From the NCBI GenBank assembly GCA_964429355.1, contig CAYSCH010000170.1, forward strand, positions 1-18,869: a stretch of DNA of 18,869 bases, written 5' to 3'. Shown one piece after another: positions 7,856-15,732 of the stretch (positions are counted from its first letter, which is position 1; the number at the start of each line of letters is the position of its first letter). The position numbers and the translations under genes are program-made. The notes under the pieces are model-generated. The model saw only the letters and a program-made list of their open reading frames with translations, ran no database searches and had not been told where the DNA came from. Source of the stretch: JAAYAY01 sp964429355 (GTDB taxonomy: Bacteria; Planctomycetota; Planctomycetia; Pirellulales; Thermoguttaceae).

Positions 7856-8899
7856 TCACTCTTTCACGTGGCGAGGATATTCCCATCGGCCAACGTGATC
7901 CTGGACCCACCGGTAATAGAAGCGGACACCGCGATCGCTCGGGCCGGTACCTTCTCCCCCCATTTCCGCGTGCGGGGCCGTTCCGCTGAAGTTGCCGATT
8001 CCCTGGATGAACGCGGCATGGAAAAGCATCGCGGCGTTCGGAGCTTCCAGGTACCGTCGGCAGTCGGCGAAGATATATTCGAGGTGGCCTTCGTTGAAGA
8101 CACCGTCGTTCTCGTAGGAGTCCTGTTTCTGAGTCTCGACATTGACCACGAAGCCCGACACCGGGATCGGCATTGCCTTCTGAATAATGCGGACTTCCAT
8201 GCCCGGGTAAGTGTCGGTTGTGGAAGACTTCTCGTAGGGGCAGACGCCAACCTCGATGTCCGGAGCAACCGCCTTGAACCAGTTCGTCAGCGTCGCCTTC
8301 TTGGCAGCGCCATCGGGCTCGCGAAAGATCTCCTGATCGATGCGTTGGGTGTGGTCGAATTCGTGAAGGATGTCGACGAACACATTCTTGAGCTTCCGCT
8401 GGACGAGGAAACGGGCAGTTTCCTCGATGGCGAGCTGAATCGCCTGCCGGTCGCGGAGGAACTCGTCTTTGCGAGGGCTGAACAGCCCCACCATGACCAC
8501 CATACCTCGCGCATCGGCCTCTCGAACCAGCCATTCCAGGCGTTTTGCCACATCCGGCTTGAGGCGGCCGTCGCGGTGGTAGCCGTTCAGACCCGCCTCG
8601 GGGTCGGGCCAGCCACCGTTGGAGCCCTGGACATAGACCCCGATAAGATTAATGCCGTGGGCCGTCATGTTGTCCAACGCCCTTACGTGCCGCTCCGTCA
8701 CGGTCCAGCTATGGAGCGCATTTCCGCAGCGCAGCCCCCACAACTTCACCTCCGCCCCACCCAGGAAGGCGCGGTCCTGGCGGACTGCAAATTCCCTGGT
8801 TGCTTGAGGTTCGTCGGCGAGAGACCGGCTCGCCAGGGTCAGAGCCGAGATCAGCCAGATTAACCCCAAGTTGCGCCGCCAGTAAGTTCCCTGTATCAT
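7856..8899 (-). CDS. Exported GH-clan-A-like barrel protein B
   Basis: 347-aa secreted paralogue of the protein at 5812-6852. The signal peptide is about 1-28 (charged WRRN, hydrophobic LGLIWLISALTLA, cleavage near SLA/DEP). Shared blocks are VKLWGLRC, HGIN-L, SNGG/TNGG, PRKDEFLRD, EIFREPDGAAKKA-LT, WFKAVAPDIEVG, AMPIP and VGRWEYP-HV. The two acids that could be catalytic are kept: Glu180 in HEFDH (Gln-Glu in the paralogue) and Glu255 in VNVE. The ATG at 8899 follows AGGA at a short distance and is the first gene of the four-gene operon. No clear sigma-70 promoter is visible upstream. Whether it is a glycosidase or a binding protein cannot be told from sequence alone. Confidence 0.88.
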   Translation of the reverse strand: MIQGTYWRRNLGLIWLISALTLASRSLADEPQATREFAVRQDRAFLGGAEVKLWGLRCGNALHSWTVTERHVRALDNMTAHGINLIGVYVQGSNGGWPDPEAGLNGYHRDGRLKPDVAKRLEWLVREADARGMVVMVGLFSPRKDEFLRDRQAIQLAIEETARFLVQRKLKNVFVDILHEFDHTQRIDQEIFREPDGAAKKATLTNWFKAVAPDIEVGVCPYEKSSTTDTYPGMEVRIIQKAMPIPVSGFVVNVETQKQDSYENDGVFNEGHLEYIFADCRRYLEAPNAAMLFHAAFIQGIGNFSGTAPHAEMGGEGTGPSDRGVRFYYRWVQDHVGRWEYPRHVKE

Positions 8900-9234
8900 G
8901 TGGTCCTATCTCAAGAATGAGCTAATATCCATCATGCTGAAAGCATTCCGTTGGCGCCCAGCCGATGCCGAATATCCACCGCGATTAATCCCACGCGAAT
9001 ACTGGGAACCGCTACCAATTGTGCCCCTCCACGCCCGTGGGCAACTCCCACGTTTTGTCCAGGTTTCTCAGGTTCCGCAAGGAGCCGGCACGGGTCTTGC
9101 GGGGTTGCAGCAGCCTGCGGATACTAGTGGGAGCTTCTAAAACGAGCCGGTCTTGCTAGGCCATCGGTGCCCGCAACGGGCCATGTAGTCAGCAGCTCTC
9201 CAGGTCGCTTCAGCAAGTCCACCGCGCTCCCATT
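8900..9234. other. Divergent intergenic region with no supported gene
   Basis: This stretch must hold the promoter of the minus-strand operon (first codon at 8899), but I see no consensus -35/-10 pair with proper spacing. Short frames on both strands lack family resemblance. It may contain decayed upstream parts of the gene remnant at 9235-9675, whose frame is closed by a TAG at 9157. Confidence 0.5.
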
Positions 9235-9675
9235 GTGGGCTGTAATCCATGGGCTGTGCAAGCCCCAGCGAGGAAAACTGAGTATGCAATTGTCCTGTTG
9301 GAGGGACTGGCAGGTGTTCGGGATGGTAGCGGCCAATTGAGGCGAGTGGAGCTCGCTCCGCGCTGGACGGCCACGCCCATTCGCGAGGCGCGGGTGACCG
9401 CCCGTTACGCGGCCTCAAAAGCCTATTTTGCCTATCTCTGGCAGATTGATGAGGCGAAAGGAACGATCGGGCTCACCTGCAGCGGCTCGGGCGGCCAGGC
9501 CGACTTTCGGGTGCTCTTGCCGGAGGGCTGCGAGGCGGTGGAGGTGACGGTGCAGGGCAAACCGGTGCCGTTCGAACTTGCGGCCGTGGACCAGAGCCGG
9601 TATGCGGTTTTCTCGGCATCCGTGGAAGGGCTGGGCGAGGCGGCAATTGCCTTCCGGCAATCGGCGGGGAGATGA
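9235..9675 (+). pseudogene. C-terminal remnant of a larger, probably glycosidase, gene
   Basis: The frame encodes about 146 residues. From about residue 15 (KTEYAIVLLEGLAGVRD) to the end it reads like the terminal beta-sandwich of a longer enzyme: alternating strands such as RVELAPRWTATP, YAASKAYFAYLWQID, GTIGLTCSGSG, FRVLLPEG and RYAVFSASVEG. The phrase describing how the sandwich follows on a helix (EYAIVLLEGLAGV) suggests the C-terminal end of a helical-barrel glycoside hydrolase, though I cannot name the family. There is no signal peptide, no ribosome binding site before the GTG at 9235, and an in-frame stop at 9157. I therefore read it as a 5'-deleted gene. An expressed small protein is the less likely alternative. 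Confidence 0.6.
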
Positions 9676-9789
9676 TTCCACGGAGCGTGGAAGGTCGTGA
9701 GTGCCAGGAAGTTGTGCCTCGCCTCCAGCAGGGGCCGCACTTTCGCATCCAGCCAATCCGCCATTCCGAGAAACAAACGGCCTCTGATC

Positions 9790-9818
9790 TTGACGGACGG
9801 AGAGGGCAAATCTATAGT
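9790..9818 (+). promoter_or_regulatory. Strong sigma-70 promoter of the glycosyltransferase operon
   Basis: TTGACG (9790-9795) and TATAGT (9813-9818) are separated by exactly 17 nt; each matches five of six consensus bases. Transcription would begin near 9825, about 54 nt before the GTG start at 9879. Its position inside the long upstream extension of the open frame argues that this extension is not translated. Confidence 0.7.
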
Positions 9819-9866
9819 CGCCGGGCCATATTGGGAGGGTATGCTCCGGAGAGGTGGAAAAATGAC

Positions 9867-9873
9867 AGGGAGG
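9867..9873 (+). promoter_or_regulatory. Ribosome binding site that sets the GT2 start
   Basis: AGGGAGG lies 5 nt before the GTG at 9879. It decides for this GTG over upstream in-frame starts. Confidence 0.75.
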
Positions 9874-9878
9874 TTTTC

Positions 9879-10910
9879 GTGATATCGGTCGTCGTGCCCT
9901 GCTACAACGAGTATGCAGTCCTGGAAGATCTGTACGCCCGGCTTACGGCGGCGGCCGAGTCGTGGGATGAGCCGTTCGAAGTCATTGTTGTCGACGACGG
10001 ATCGAATTCGGAGACATGGAACCGACTCAGCGAGATTCATGATCGCGACGGAAGGTGGCGTCTCGTACGGTTCTCGCGGAATTTCGGGCATCAGACGGCC
10101 GTATCGGCCGGCCTGAGCTACGCCAGCGGCGAGGCCGTGCTTGTCATCGACGCCGACTTGCAGGATCCGCCCGAGATCCTTCACGAGTTCCTGGCAAAGT
10201 GGCGAGAAGGCTATGAGGTCGTTTATGGCGTGCGATGCAACCGAAAGGAAGGCTTTCTGAAGCGGGCGTGCTACTCGGCCTTCTACCGGATCCTGGCCAG
10301 TCTGTCCGATGTCTCGATCCCGTTGGATGCGGGCGACTTCTGTTTGATGGATCGCAGGGTCGTAGAGCTGTTGTGTTCGTTTCCCGAACAGAACCGATTC
10401 GTACGAGGTTTGCGGGCATGGACCGGATTCCGGCAGGTCGGCCTGCTCTACAATCGGCACGCCCGAGCAGCCGGCGAGCCCCAGTACAACTTCCGCCGGC
10501 TGGTCAAGCTGGCGGTCGACGGAGTCTTCTCGTTCTCGACGGCACCTCTGCGCTTCGTCACCCGGTTAGGATTCCTGATTTCAACGCTGGCGATGGCGGG
10601 AACCCTTTTTTCTCTCGTGCAACGCGTTTTTGCTGACGCGTTTGCCCAGGTTGGCCTTCGGCCCGTGCCGGGATTCGCCACCATCGTGATCTCGCTCCTC
10701 TTTCTGGGCGGCATCCAACTGATCTGCCTGGGCGTGATCGGCGAGTATGTCGGCCGGATCTACGAACAGGTAAAGCAACGGCCCCTGTGGATCGTGCGTG
10801 AGACACGCGGCTTGGACGATGCCGAGTCGGTAGAAACGCGGCACAATGTCCTGCCCTTTCCGTCCAGACCGATGGAAAACGAGCATCGCACAGCCCGTCG
10901 AGTCGCCTGA
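9879..10910 (+). CDS. GT2 glycosyltransferase, polyprenyl-phosphate sugar synthase type
   Basis: 343-aa membrane-anchored glycosyltransferase of the DPM1/GtrB/ArnC type, which moves a sugar from a nucleotide donor to a polyprenyl phosphate on the cytoplasmic face. The GT-A fold shows VVVPCYNE (4-11), VDDGS (38-42), the metal-binding DADLQDPPE (91-99), and a GDFCLMDRRV block near 152. Two C-terminal transmembrane helices (about 224-250 and 264-288) end in GEYVGRIYEQVKQRP, a signature of the GtrB group. The start is the GTG at 9879, chosen from the ribosome binding site and promoter; the open frame extends 69 codons upstream without family resemblance. It is the first gene of an operon with an FAD enzyme 31 nt downstream and a GT-C protein. 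The sugar is unknown. Confidence 0.92.
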   Translation: MISVVVPCYNEYAVLEDLYARLTAAAESWDEPFEVIVVDDGSNSETWNRLSEIHDRDGRWRLVRFSRNFGHQTAVSAGLSYASGEAVLVIDADLQDPPEILHEFLAKWREGYEVVYGVRCNRKEGFLKRACYSAFYRILASLSDVSIPLDAGDFCLMDRRVVELLCSFPEQNRFVRGLRAWTGFRQVGLLYNRHARAAGEPQYNFRRLVKLAVDGVFSFSTAPLRFVTRLGFLISTLAMAGTLFSLVQRVFADAFAQVGLRPVPGFATIVISLLFLGGIQLICLGVIGEYVGRIYEQVKQRPLWIVRETRGLDDAESVETRHNVLPFPSRPMENEHRTARRVA

Positions 10911-10941
10911 GCCGCCAGACCAGGCCCGAGGAGTAGCACGT

Positions 10942-12306
10942 ATGCGAATTGCCGTTGTTGGTGCCGGAGTGACGGGTTTGACAATCGCCGGGGAACTGGT
11001 GCGTCAAGGTCATCACGTCGAACTTTTCGAGAAGGGGCAATTGGGCGGCCTGGCCGGCGGATTCCCCTATCACGGTTCCCCGGACGGTTATCTCGACAAG
11101 TTCTACCACCACATTTTCACGTCGGATCACGATGTGATTGAGAAAGTCAAGCGGTATGGTCTTGGCGACGATCTGACCTGGTATCCCTGCCAGAGCGGGT
11201 TGATTGCAGACGAAACACTCTGGCGGTTCGGCACTCCGCTCGACCTGCTGCGGTTCAAGCCAATGGGAAGCCTCTGGCAGAGGCTCCTGATGGGCTGGAA
11301 TCTCCGCCATTTCACACGCACCAGCGACTGGAGAGCGCTGGACGGAATTCGCTGCCGCGAGTTTTTCGCCGGGCGAGGCAACCTGACGGCGTATCGGAAC
11401 TTCTGGGAACCCTTGCTCAAGCAAAAGTTCGGCGAGGCTTACGACGACATTCCGGTTTCGTTTCTCTGGGGCCGGATTCATCCCCGTGCGACTTCACGGC
11501 AACGAGGGACAGAGGTCCTGGGGTATCTCAGAGGCGGCTTCCAGCGTCTTTTTCTCCTGATGGGCGAGGAGTTTCAGCGTCTTGGCGGATTGCTGCATAA
11601 GGGACAGACCGTTCGCGCCTTGCACTCGGGAAGCCATCCGCGAGTGGTCACCGATCGCACCGAGGAGCGATTCGACCGAGTCGTCTGGACGGGTAGTCTA
11701 CACCGGCTATTGCGGGTGCTTGCCGACCCGCCGGCGGAGCTCGTGAGCCGAGTCGAGGCGATCCGCTACATGGCGGTCACCCAACTGATCCTCGTCCTCA
11801 AACGGCAGCAGACAGATTTCTACTGGCTGAATAATCTGGATTCCCAAATCAGTTTCGGCGGGCTGATCGAACACACCAACATGGTCTCCCCGGAAGAATA
11901 CGGGGGGGAGCACATTGTCTACGTCGTCAACTATCACGCACCGGGGGATCCGCGGTTCCACTCGAAGAAGGCCCGCGAGTTGCTCAGTCACCACTTGCCC
12001 TCGCTGCAGCGTGTCTGGCCGCGATTTCGCACCGACGACGTCTTGCGAGTGCATTGCATTCGCAACGACTACGCTTCACCTTTGTACGATCTGGCCTATG
12101 CCGACCGGCGCCCCCCTTATCAGGGATGGGTACCGGGCGTGGACATTTGTGGAATGGCCCAGGTCTACCCGGAAGATCGGAACATGTGCCACGGCATTCA
12201 GCGAGCTTCCGATTACGTGGCTACCGTTTACGGGGCAGGGGTGAACGGGCAGACGGGCAGGTATGGGGAAGCGGAGCAGGAACCTGTACTGCATGGGATT
12301 GCCTGA
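10942..12306 (+). CDS. FAD-dependent oxidoreductase of the amine-oxidase/HemY superfamily
   Basis: 454-aa flavoprotein. The N-terminus is a Rossmann fold, RIAVVGAGVTGLTIAGEL, with GxGxxG at 7-12 and Glu30 at the end of the second strand, followed by the flavin loop GGLAGGF (35-41). Further blocks are YLDKFYHHIF (50-59), FWEPLLKQKFG and LGYLRGGFQRL. These place it in the COG1232-like group that holds protoporphyrinogen oxidase, amine oxidases and, more distantly, UDP-galactopyranose mutase. GAGGAG (10928-10933) lies 8 nt before the ATG at 10942. Lying between a GT2 and a GT-C gene, it most likely acts on a sugar or lipid intermediate of that pathway, by oxidation, desaturation or ring isomerisation. 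This role is inference from context; the FAD fold is certain. No residue set typical of porphyrin oxidation is evident. Confidence 0.85.
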   Translation: MRIAVVGAGVTGLTIAGELVRQGHHVELFEKGQLGGLAGGFPYHGSPDGYLDKFYHHIFTSDHDVIEKVKRYGLGDDLTWYPCQSGLIADETLWRFGTPLDLLRFKPMGSLWQRLLMGWNLRHFTRTSDWRALDGIRCREFFAGRGNLTAYRNFWEPLLKQKFGEAYDDIPVSFLWGRIHPRATSRQRGTEVLGYLRGGFQRLFLLMGEEFQRLGGLLHKGQTVRALHSGSHPRVVTDRTEERFDRVVWTGSLHRLLRVLADPPAELVSRVEAIRYMAVTQLILVLKRQQTDFYWLNNLDSQISFGGLIEHTNMVSPEEYGGEHIVYVVNYHAPGDPRFHSKKARELLSHHLPSLQRVWPRFRTDDVLRVHCIRNDYASPLYDLAYADRRPPYQGWVPGVDICGMAQVYPEDRNMCHGIQRASDYVATVYGAGVNGQTGRYGEAEQEPVLHGIA

Positions 12307-12351
12307 TCCGCTCGTAATGTGCCGTACATCGAAATCGAAGGAACGGGATCG

Positions 12352-14031
12352 ATGAACATGGATGCCTTGGAGTTGGGGCGAATGGAAACACCGTCACGCT
12401 GGCTGAAGGCTGCCGTGCTGATCCTGGTCGCCGGAACGGTGGTCGTTCTTGCCGTCAATGCGGCTACGACCACGATCTGCGAGGATGAGGCGAATGGCTT
12501 CTACCTTGCCAACAAGCCGATGCCGGAATTGCTCCAGGCCATGTCGGGCAATATCCACGAGGATCCGCCTCTTTACGACATCCTCCTTCACTGTTGGATC
12601 GGCCTGTTCCACCGCAACGTGTTGGCTCTGCGCGGCCTGTCGATCGTGTTCTGGTGCCTCATGCTCCCGGGGCTTTTTCTGGCGACTCGCCGGCTGTCCG
12701 GTGCGAAGACCGCCTGGATGGCAGTTGGAATCGCATGCCTGCTGCCGAGTCACTGGCTGTTTCCGGCGACGATGCGATGGTATTCCCTGTTCTCGTGCCT
12801 GAGCATCTGGAATCTGTATTACTTTCTGGGTGTCTACGAGCAGGCTGGGCGGGAATCTCCTCTCGACAAATCAGTTCGCAGTTGGGCCCGTGTGGTTCTG
12901 CCGTATGCCGCAACCGGAGCGGCGCTCTGGTACACCAACTATGCAGCCCCGGCACTGTTCTTCTCCCACCTGGTCGTGAGCCTAATCGGCTCGCCGAACC
13001 GCCGGCGTGTTGTCGCCGGTCTGGTGGCAGGATGGTCGCTGATCTCGATTCTGTATCTCCCGTGGGTGCCGACGTTCCTTTCGCAGACGGGTATTTCCGT
13101 CCGCACGTTTACGCCGATCCGCGTGGCCCTTTCTCTCTGGGTTCTGACGGCCGGCGAATTCTACACACCGCTGAATCATTGGCTGGCGTGCTCTGTCGTT
13201 CTGGCCGGCTTGTTGCTGGCCGTCCTGGCGCTGCGGAACCTGAAACGCTGCTGGATTCCAACACTGATTGTTGGGGTCGTGCTCATGGTCATGATCGCGT
13301 CCGGGGTGATCTGGGTGAAGCGGGTCATGTTCCTGGTGCCACTGTTGGCGATGACGATTGCGCTGGCCCTCCAGCACGGCTCGGCGATGCCTCGTTGGCT
13401 GGCAAGCGTCCGAACGGCCACGATTGCGTTGGGGTTGGTACTCACGGTTTCCTCGTTCCTGCAGATGGTTCGCCGGGAGGATTGGGTGACCTACCGGTGG
13501 TTGGATCCGATCGAGACGGCACTTCACTCGGTCAAGCAGCGCGACCCGGAGGCGATCGTTCTGACGAACTCGAATCCCGCCCTGTTCTACCTCGGGGATG
13601 AACGGGGCAAGGGGGCGTACAAGGAGCCGGCGAGACCGGGATTTCGCTTTACGGGACTCTATTTTCCCTTCGCCAGCCACCTCGTGCCGTTTTACGAGCC
13701 GCGTCTGAACACCGGCCGGACCGCCGTGTACTTGCACCACTTTGCCTACGGCGGGCCGTTGAGCGGTGTCTACAATGACGTCGTTCGGGAGATGGGCAAA
13801 TTCGGATATCTTCCGGAGAAAAGCGAGGCATTCCTGGCCATGCCGGCAGAATACGTGAAGTGCCACCCGCTTGCCCGCAGCACGCCCGGCGACTGGACGG
13901 ATTCCTACCGGGTCGTGCTCCTCTATTTCAGAAAACCGGACGGGGAGATCTTGCCGGACACGGCCCTGCGCACAGCATCGATTGACGATCTGCACGGGGC
14001 TCATGCCGGGGCCGGAACGAGCCTGGAGTAA
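12352..14031 (+). CDS. GT-C membrane glycosyltransferase, PMT/ArnT-like
   Basis: About 559-aa polytopic membrane protein. A first transmembrane helix (about 18-38) is followed by a periplasmic loop with CEDEANGF (Asp45-Glu46) and HEDPPLYDILLH (69-80), the usual acidic pair and H-x-x-PP-L-Y pattern of GT39-type GT-C enzymes such as ArnT and protein O-mannosyltransferases. About ten further hydrophobic helices follow, then a soluble C-terminal part (about 400-559). GT-C enzymes take a sugar from a polyprenyl phosphate and transfer it outside the cytoplasm. AAGGA (12338-12342) precedes the ATG at 12352; a GTG at 12319 in the same frame is less likely. It is the last gene of the operon, 45 nt after the FAD enzyme, and the natural consumer of the GT2 product. 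The acceptor is unknown. Confidence 0.88.
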   Translation: MNMDALELGRMETPSRWLKAAVLILVAGTVVVLAVNAATTTICEDEANGFYLANKPMPELLQAMSGNIHEDPPLYDILLHCWIGLFHRNVLALRGLSIVFWCLMLPGLFLATRRLSGAKTAWMAVGIACLLPSHWLFPATMRWYSLFSCLSIWNLYYFLGVYEQAGRESPLDKSVRSWARVVLPYAATGAALWYTNYAAPALFFSHLVVSLIGSPNRRRVVAGLVAGWSLISILYLPWVPTFLSQTGISVRTFTPIRVALSLWVLTAGEFYTPLNHWLACSVVLAGLLLAVLALRNLKRCWIPTLIVGVVLMVMIASGVIWVKRVMFLVPLLAMTIALALQHGSAMPRWLASVRTATIALGLVLTVSSFLQMVRREDWVTYRWLDPIETALHSVKQRDPEAIVLTNSNPALFYLGDERGKGAYKEPARPGFRFTGLYFPFASHLVPFYEPRLNTGRTAVYLHHFAYGGPLSGVYNDVVREMGKFGYLPEKSEAFLAMPAEYVKCHPLARSTPGDWTDSYRVVLLYFRKPDGEILPDTALRTASIDDLHGAHAGAGTSLE

Positions 14032-14159
14032 CGCGTGTGACCACCCAGGCGATGTTACGGCAACCTAAGGACGACCGCTGAGGATGTCGGCTCGGAGGTC
14101 CGGTGCACTCAGCAGCACTTCCCGTCGGCTCGCACCCGGCGGCACCCGCACGGTGCAGA
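14032..14159. other. Convergent intergenic gap
   Basis: The 128 bp separate the plus-strand glycosyltransferase operon from the minus-strand ceramidase-like pair. No hairpin with a T-run is visible, so the terminators of both units remain unidentified. Confidence 0.5.
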
Positions 14160-15593
14160 CTACTCTTTCCAAAGGTCGGCGATGGCTTGGACGGATTGGT
14201 CGACGAGGATCTGGCCGCCTTCGGGTCCGATACGGCTGCTCTGGATCACGGCGCCGTAGCCGCCGTTGCGAACGGCTCGTTCGCTGGGCAGGTAACCGCC
14301 GGAACCGGCGGTAAGTTGGACGACGAAGGTCTGCACCGCGGGACTGCGAGCTTTGATGCGGGTGCCGTAATCGGTGTAGAGTTCGAAGGGGTTCGTGGCG
14401 ATCGCCACGTCGCCGAGGCGGAGCACATGGAGTTCCATTTTCTGGTTCCCCTCAGTGCCGGCTTGCTGGGCTTCATAGCGTTCGACCACCCCCGTATGCC
14501 AACGGAAGTTCCAGAGTTGAGCCGGATCATCGGCATACTTGGCCGCCTCGACGCGAGCCTCGGCCACCTCGGATTCGGTGACCTTGCGGAAGGGCAACTC
14601 GATCTCTTTCACATGATGGCGCAGCACGGCATTGCCGCGGATGTCCTTGCGGGCGCCTTCATAAGCTTCCTCCCAGCCGCCGGTGATGCGACGAGCCAGT
14701 TCCTCCAGACGGGTGATACCGCGCAGCTTGATCATCCGTTCGTCGGCTGCCACTCCGACGAGAGGGCGGGGGCTCTGATCGCCCGCCGCGCCGATACAAC
14801 CGAGCACGAGCAGATCCTTGCCGTGCCGTTGGCGGAGCAACTCGCGGACCGGATGCCAGAAGTCGGCGTGGATTGCCAGGCCGCCCTCCGCTTGCTGGGC
14901 GGGACAAGGCACGTTGATCACGGTGGCGATCAAGTGGTCCGATTCGTCCCAGAAGAAGAGGACATCGAGATTGTGGTCTTCATAGCCCTCGATACTGCGA
15001 AAGTCCTCGGTGTTCGTGGCACCGTACATCTTGGCCGTGCCGTCGGCGTAGACCGCGCGGCGATTCTGGGCGACGACCGCCTGGCCCTGTCCCCAGCCGA
15101 CCTTGCCGACCCGGCGTTTCTGCCAGCTTTCTACAATCGCCTCCCCGACCTTGGCAGCCATGAACTCCGTGTACTCGGCGGGCTTCATAATCTCGTCGCC
15201 ATCGGGGATCGCGTAGCGGCCCTCCAGGGTAACCGGCGCGTTGTGCGTGTGCGTGGCACTGAGGACGATCTTGTTGATGTCGAAGTCGGGCAGTGCCGGC
15301 GCCACCTTGTCGCGAATCTTCTGCAGGATGCCGTCGCGGACGGCCACCAGGTCGAAGGAAACAAGGATTGCCTGGTCGAGCACCTTTTCGCCTTCGCGCG
15401 ATTCCAGGGCCAAGGCCGTGGCGGTGACCGGCGACTGGACCTTGTTCGACATCCGCAGACCTCGATGACCGTCCAGGGCCACCGATTTGTCGGGTGTGAT
15501 GCTGGTGGTCGCGCCCCCGATCCACAATTCGGAGGCGGGTACGGCAGAGGCCGCCAGAGTGACGGCGAGCAAGCAGGCTGCTGCGAGTCTCAT
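14160..15593 (-). CDS. Exported neutral/alkaline ceramidase-like hydrolase A
   Basis: 477-aa secreted protein of the neutral ceramidase N-terminal superfamily, zinc-dependent amidases. Residues 1-20 are a Sec signal peptide (RLAAACLLAVTLAASAVPA). Family blocks are GATTSITPD (27-35), LSATHTHNAP (111-120, His117), GAAGDQSPR (268-276), NPFELYTDYG (401-410, Glu404) and GGYLPSERA (432-440, Tyr434). The His expected in the ACHP motif, present in the neighbour at 15733-17247, is Pro here (NVPCPAQ, 227-233); His242 or His247 (IHADFWHP) might replace it. The first ATG of the frame (15608) lies in the ribosome binding site, so I place the start at 15593 behind GAGGAGAT. It follows its paralogue by 139 bp on the same strand. 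In Planctomycetota such proteins need not cleave ceramide; the substrate is open. Confidence 0.88.
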   Translation of the reverse strand: MRLAAACLLAVTLAASAVPASELWIGGATTSITPDKSVALDGHRGLRMSNKVQSPVTATALALESREGEKVLDQAILVSFDLVAVRDGILQKIRDKVAPALPDFDINKIVLSATHTHNAPVTLEGRYAIPDGDEIMKPAEYTEFMAAKVGEAIVESWQKRRVGKVGWGQGQAVVAQNRRAVYADGTAKMYGATNTEDFRSIEGYEDHNLDVLFFWDESDHLIATVINVPCPAQQAEGGLAIHADFWHPVRELLRQRHGKDLLVLGCIGAAGDQSPRPLVGVAADERMIKLRGITRLEELARRITGGWEEAYEGARKDIRGNAVLRHHVKEIELPFRKVTESEVAEARVEAAKYADDPAQLWNFRWHTGVVERYEAQQAGTEGNQKMELHVLRLGDVAIATNPFELYTDYGTRIKARSPAVQTFVVQLTAGSGGYLPSERAVRNGGYGAVIQSSRIGPEGGQILVDQSVQAIADLWKE

Positions 15594-15598
15594 GTTGG

Positions 15599-15606
15599 AT
15601 CTCCTC
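15599..15606 (-). promoter_or_regulatory. Ribosome binding site that sets the start of hydrolase A
   Basis: GAGGAGAT on the minus strand ends 5 nt before the ATG at 15593. It overlaps the alternative upstream ATG at 15608, which lacks its own site. Confidence 0.65.
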
Positions 15607-15732
15607 ATGACGGAACGGAACTTCTCGGGATGGTGCAGGCAGGAGGGGCTGTAATTCAGTTAACCGGGGAAGGTCATTGTGAGCGACTGTGAATCGGCGG
15701 CAGGAAACAGAAATATGTGACACGGAATAGAG

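Noticed and set aside
9137..9418. Minus-strand frame of 93 codons with a protein-like stretch (ERGGLAEATWRAADYMARCG)
   Set aside because: The plus strand in the same place carries a more convincing beta-sandwich domain, and the minus-strand frame has no ribosome binding site or continuation.
9661..9780. Minus-strand stretch reading ADWLDAKVRPLLEARHNFL
   Set aside because: It looks protein-like over about 35 residues but lies in the gap between remnant and promoter, without a start or family. It might be another fragment; too short to support.
9672..9878. N-terminal extension of the GT2 protein by 69 codons
   Set aside because: It contains the sigma-70 promoter and has no resemblance to GT2 proteins; the GTG at 9879 has an ideal ribosome binding site.
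14103..15692. 529-codon open frame on the plus strand
   Set aside because: Antisense shadow of the ceramidase-like hydrolase A; low-complexity composition and no family resemblance.
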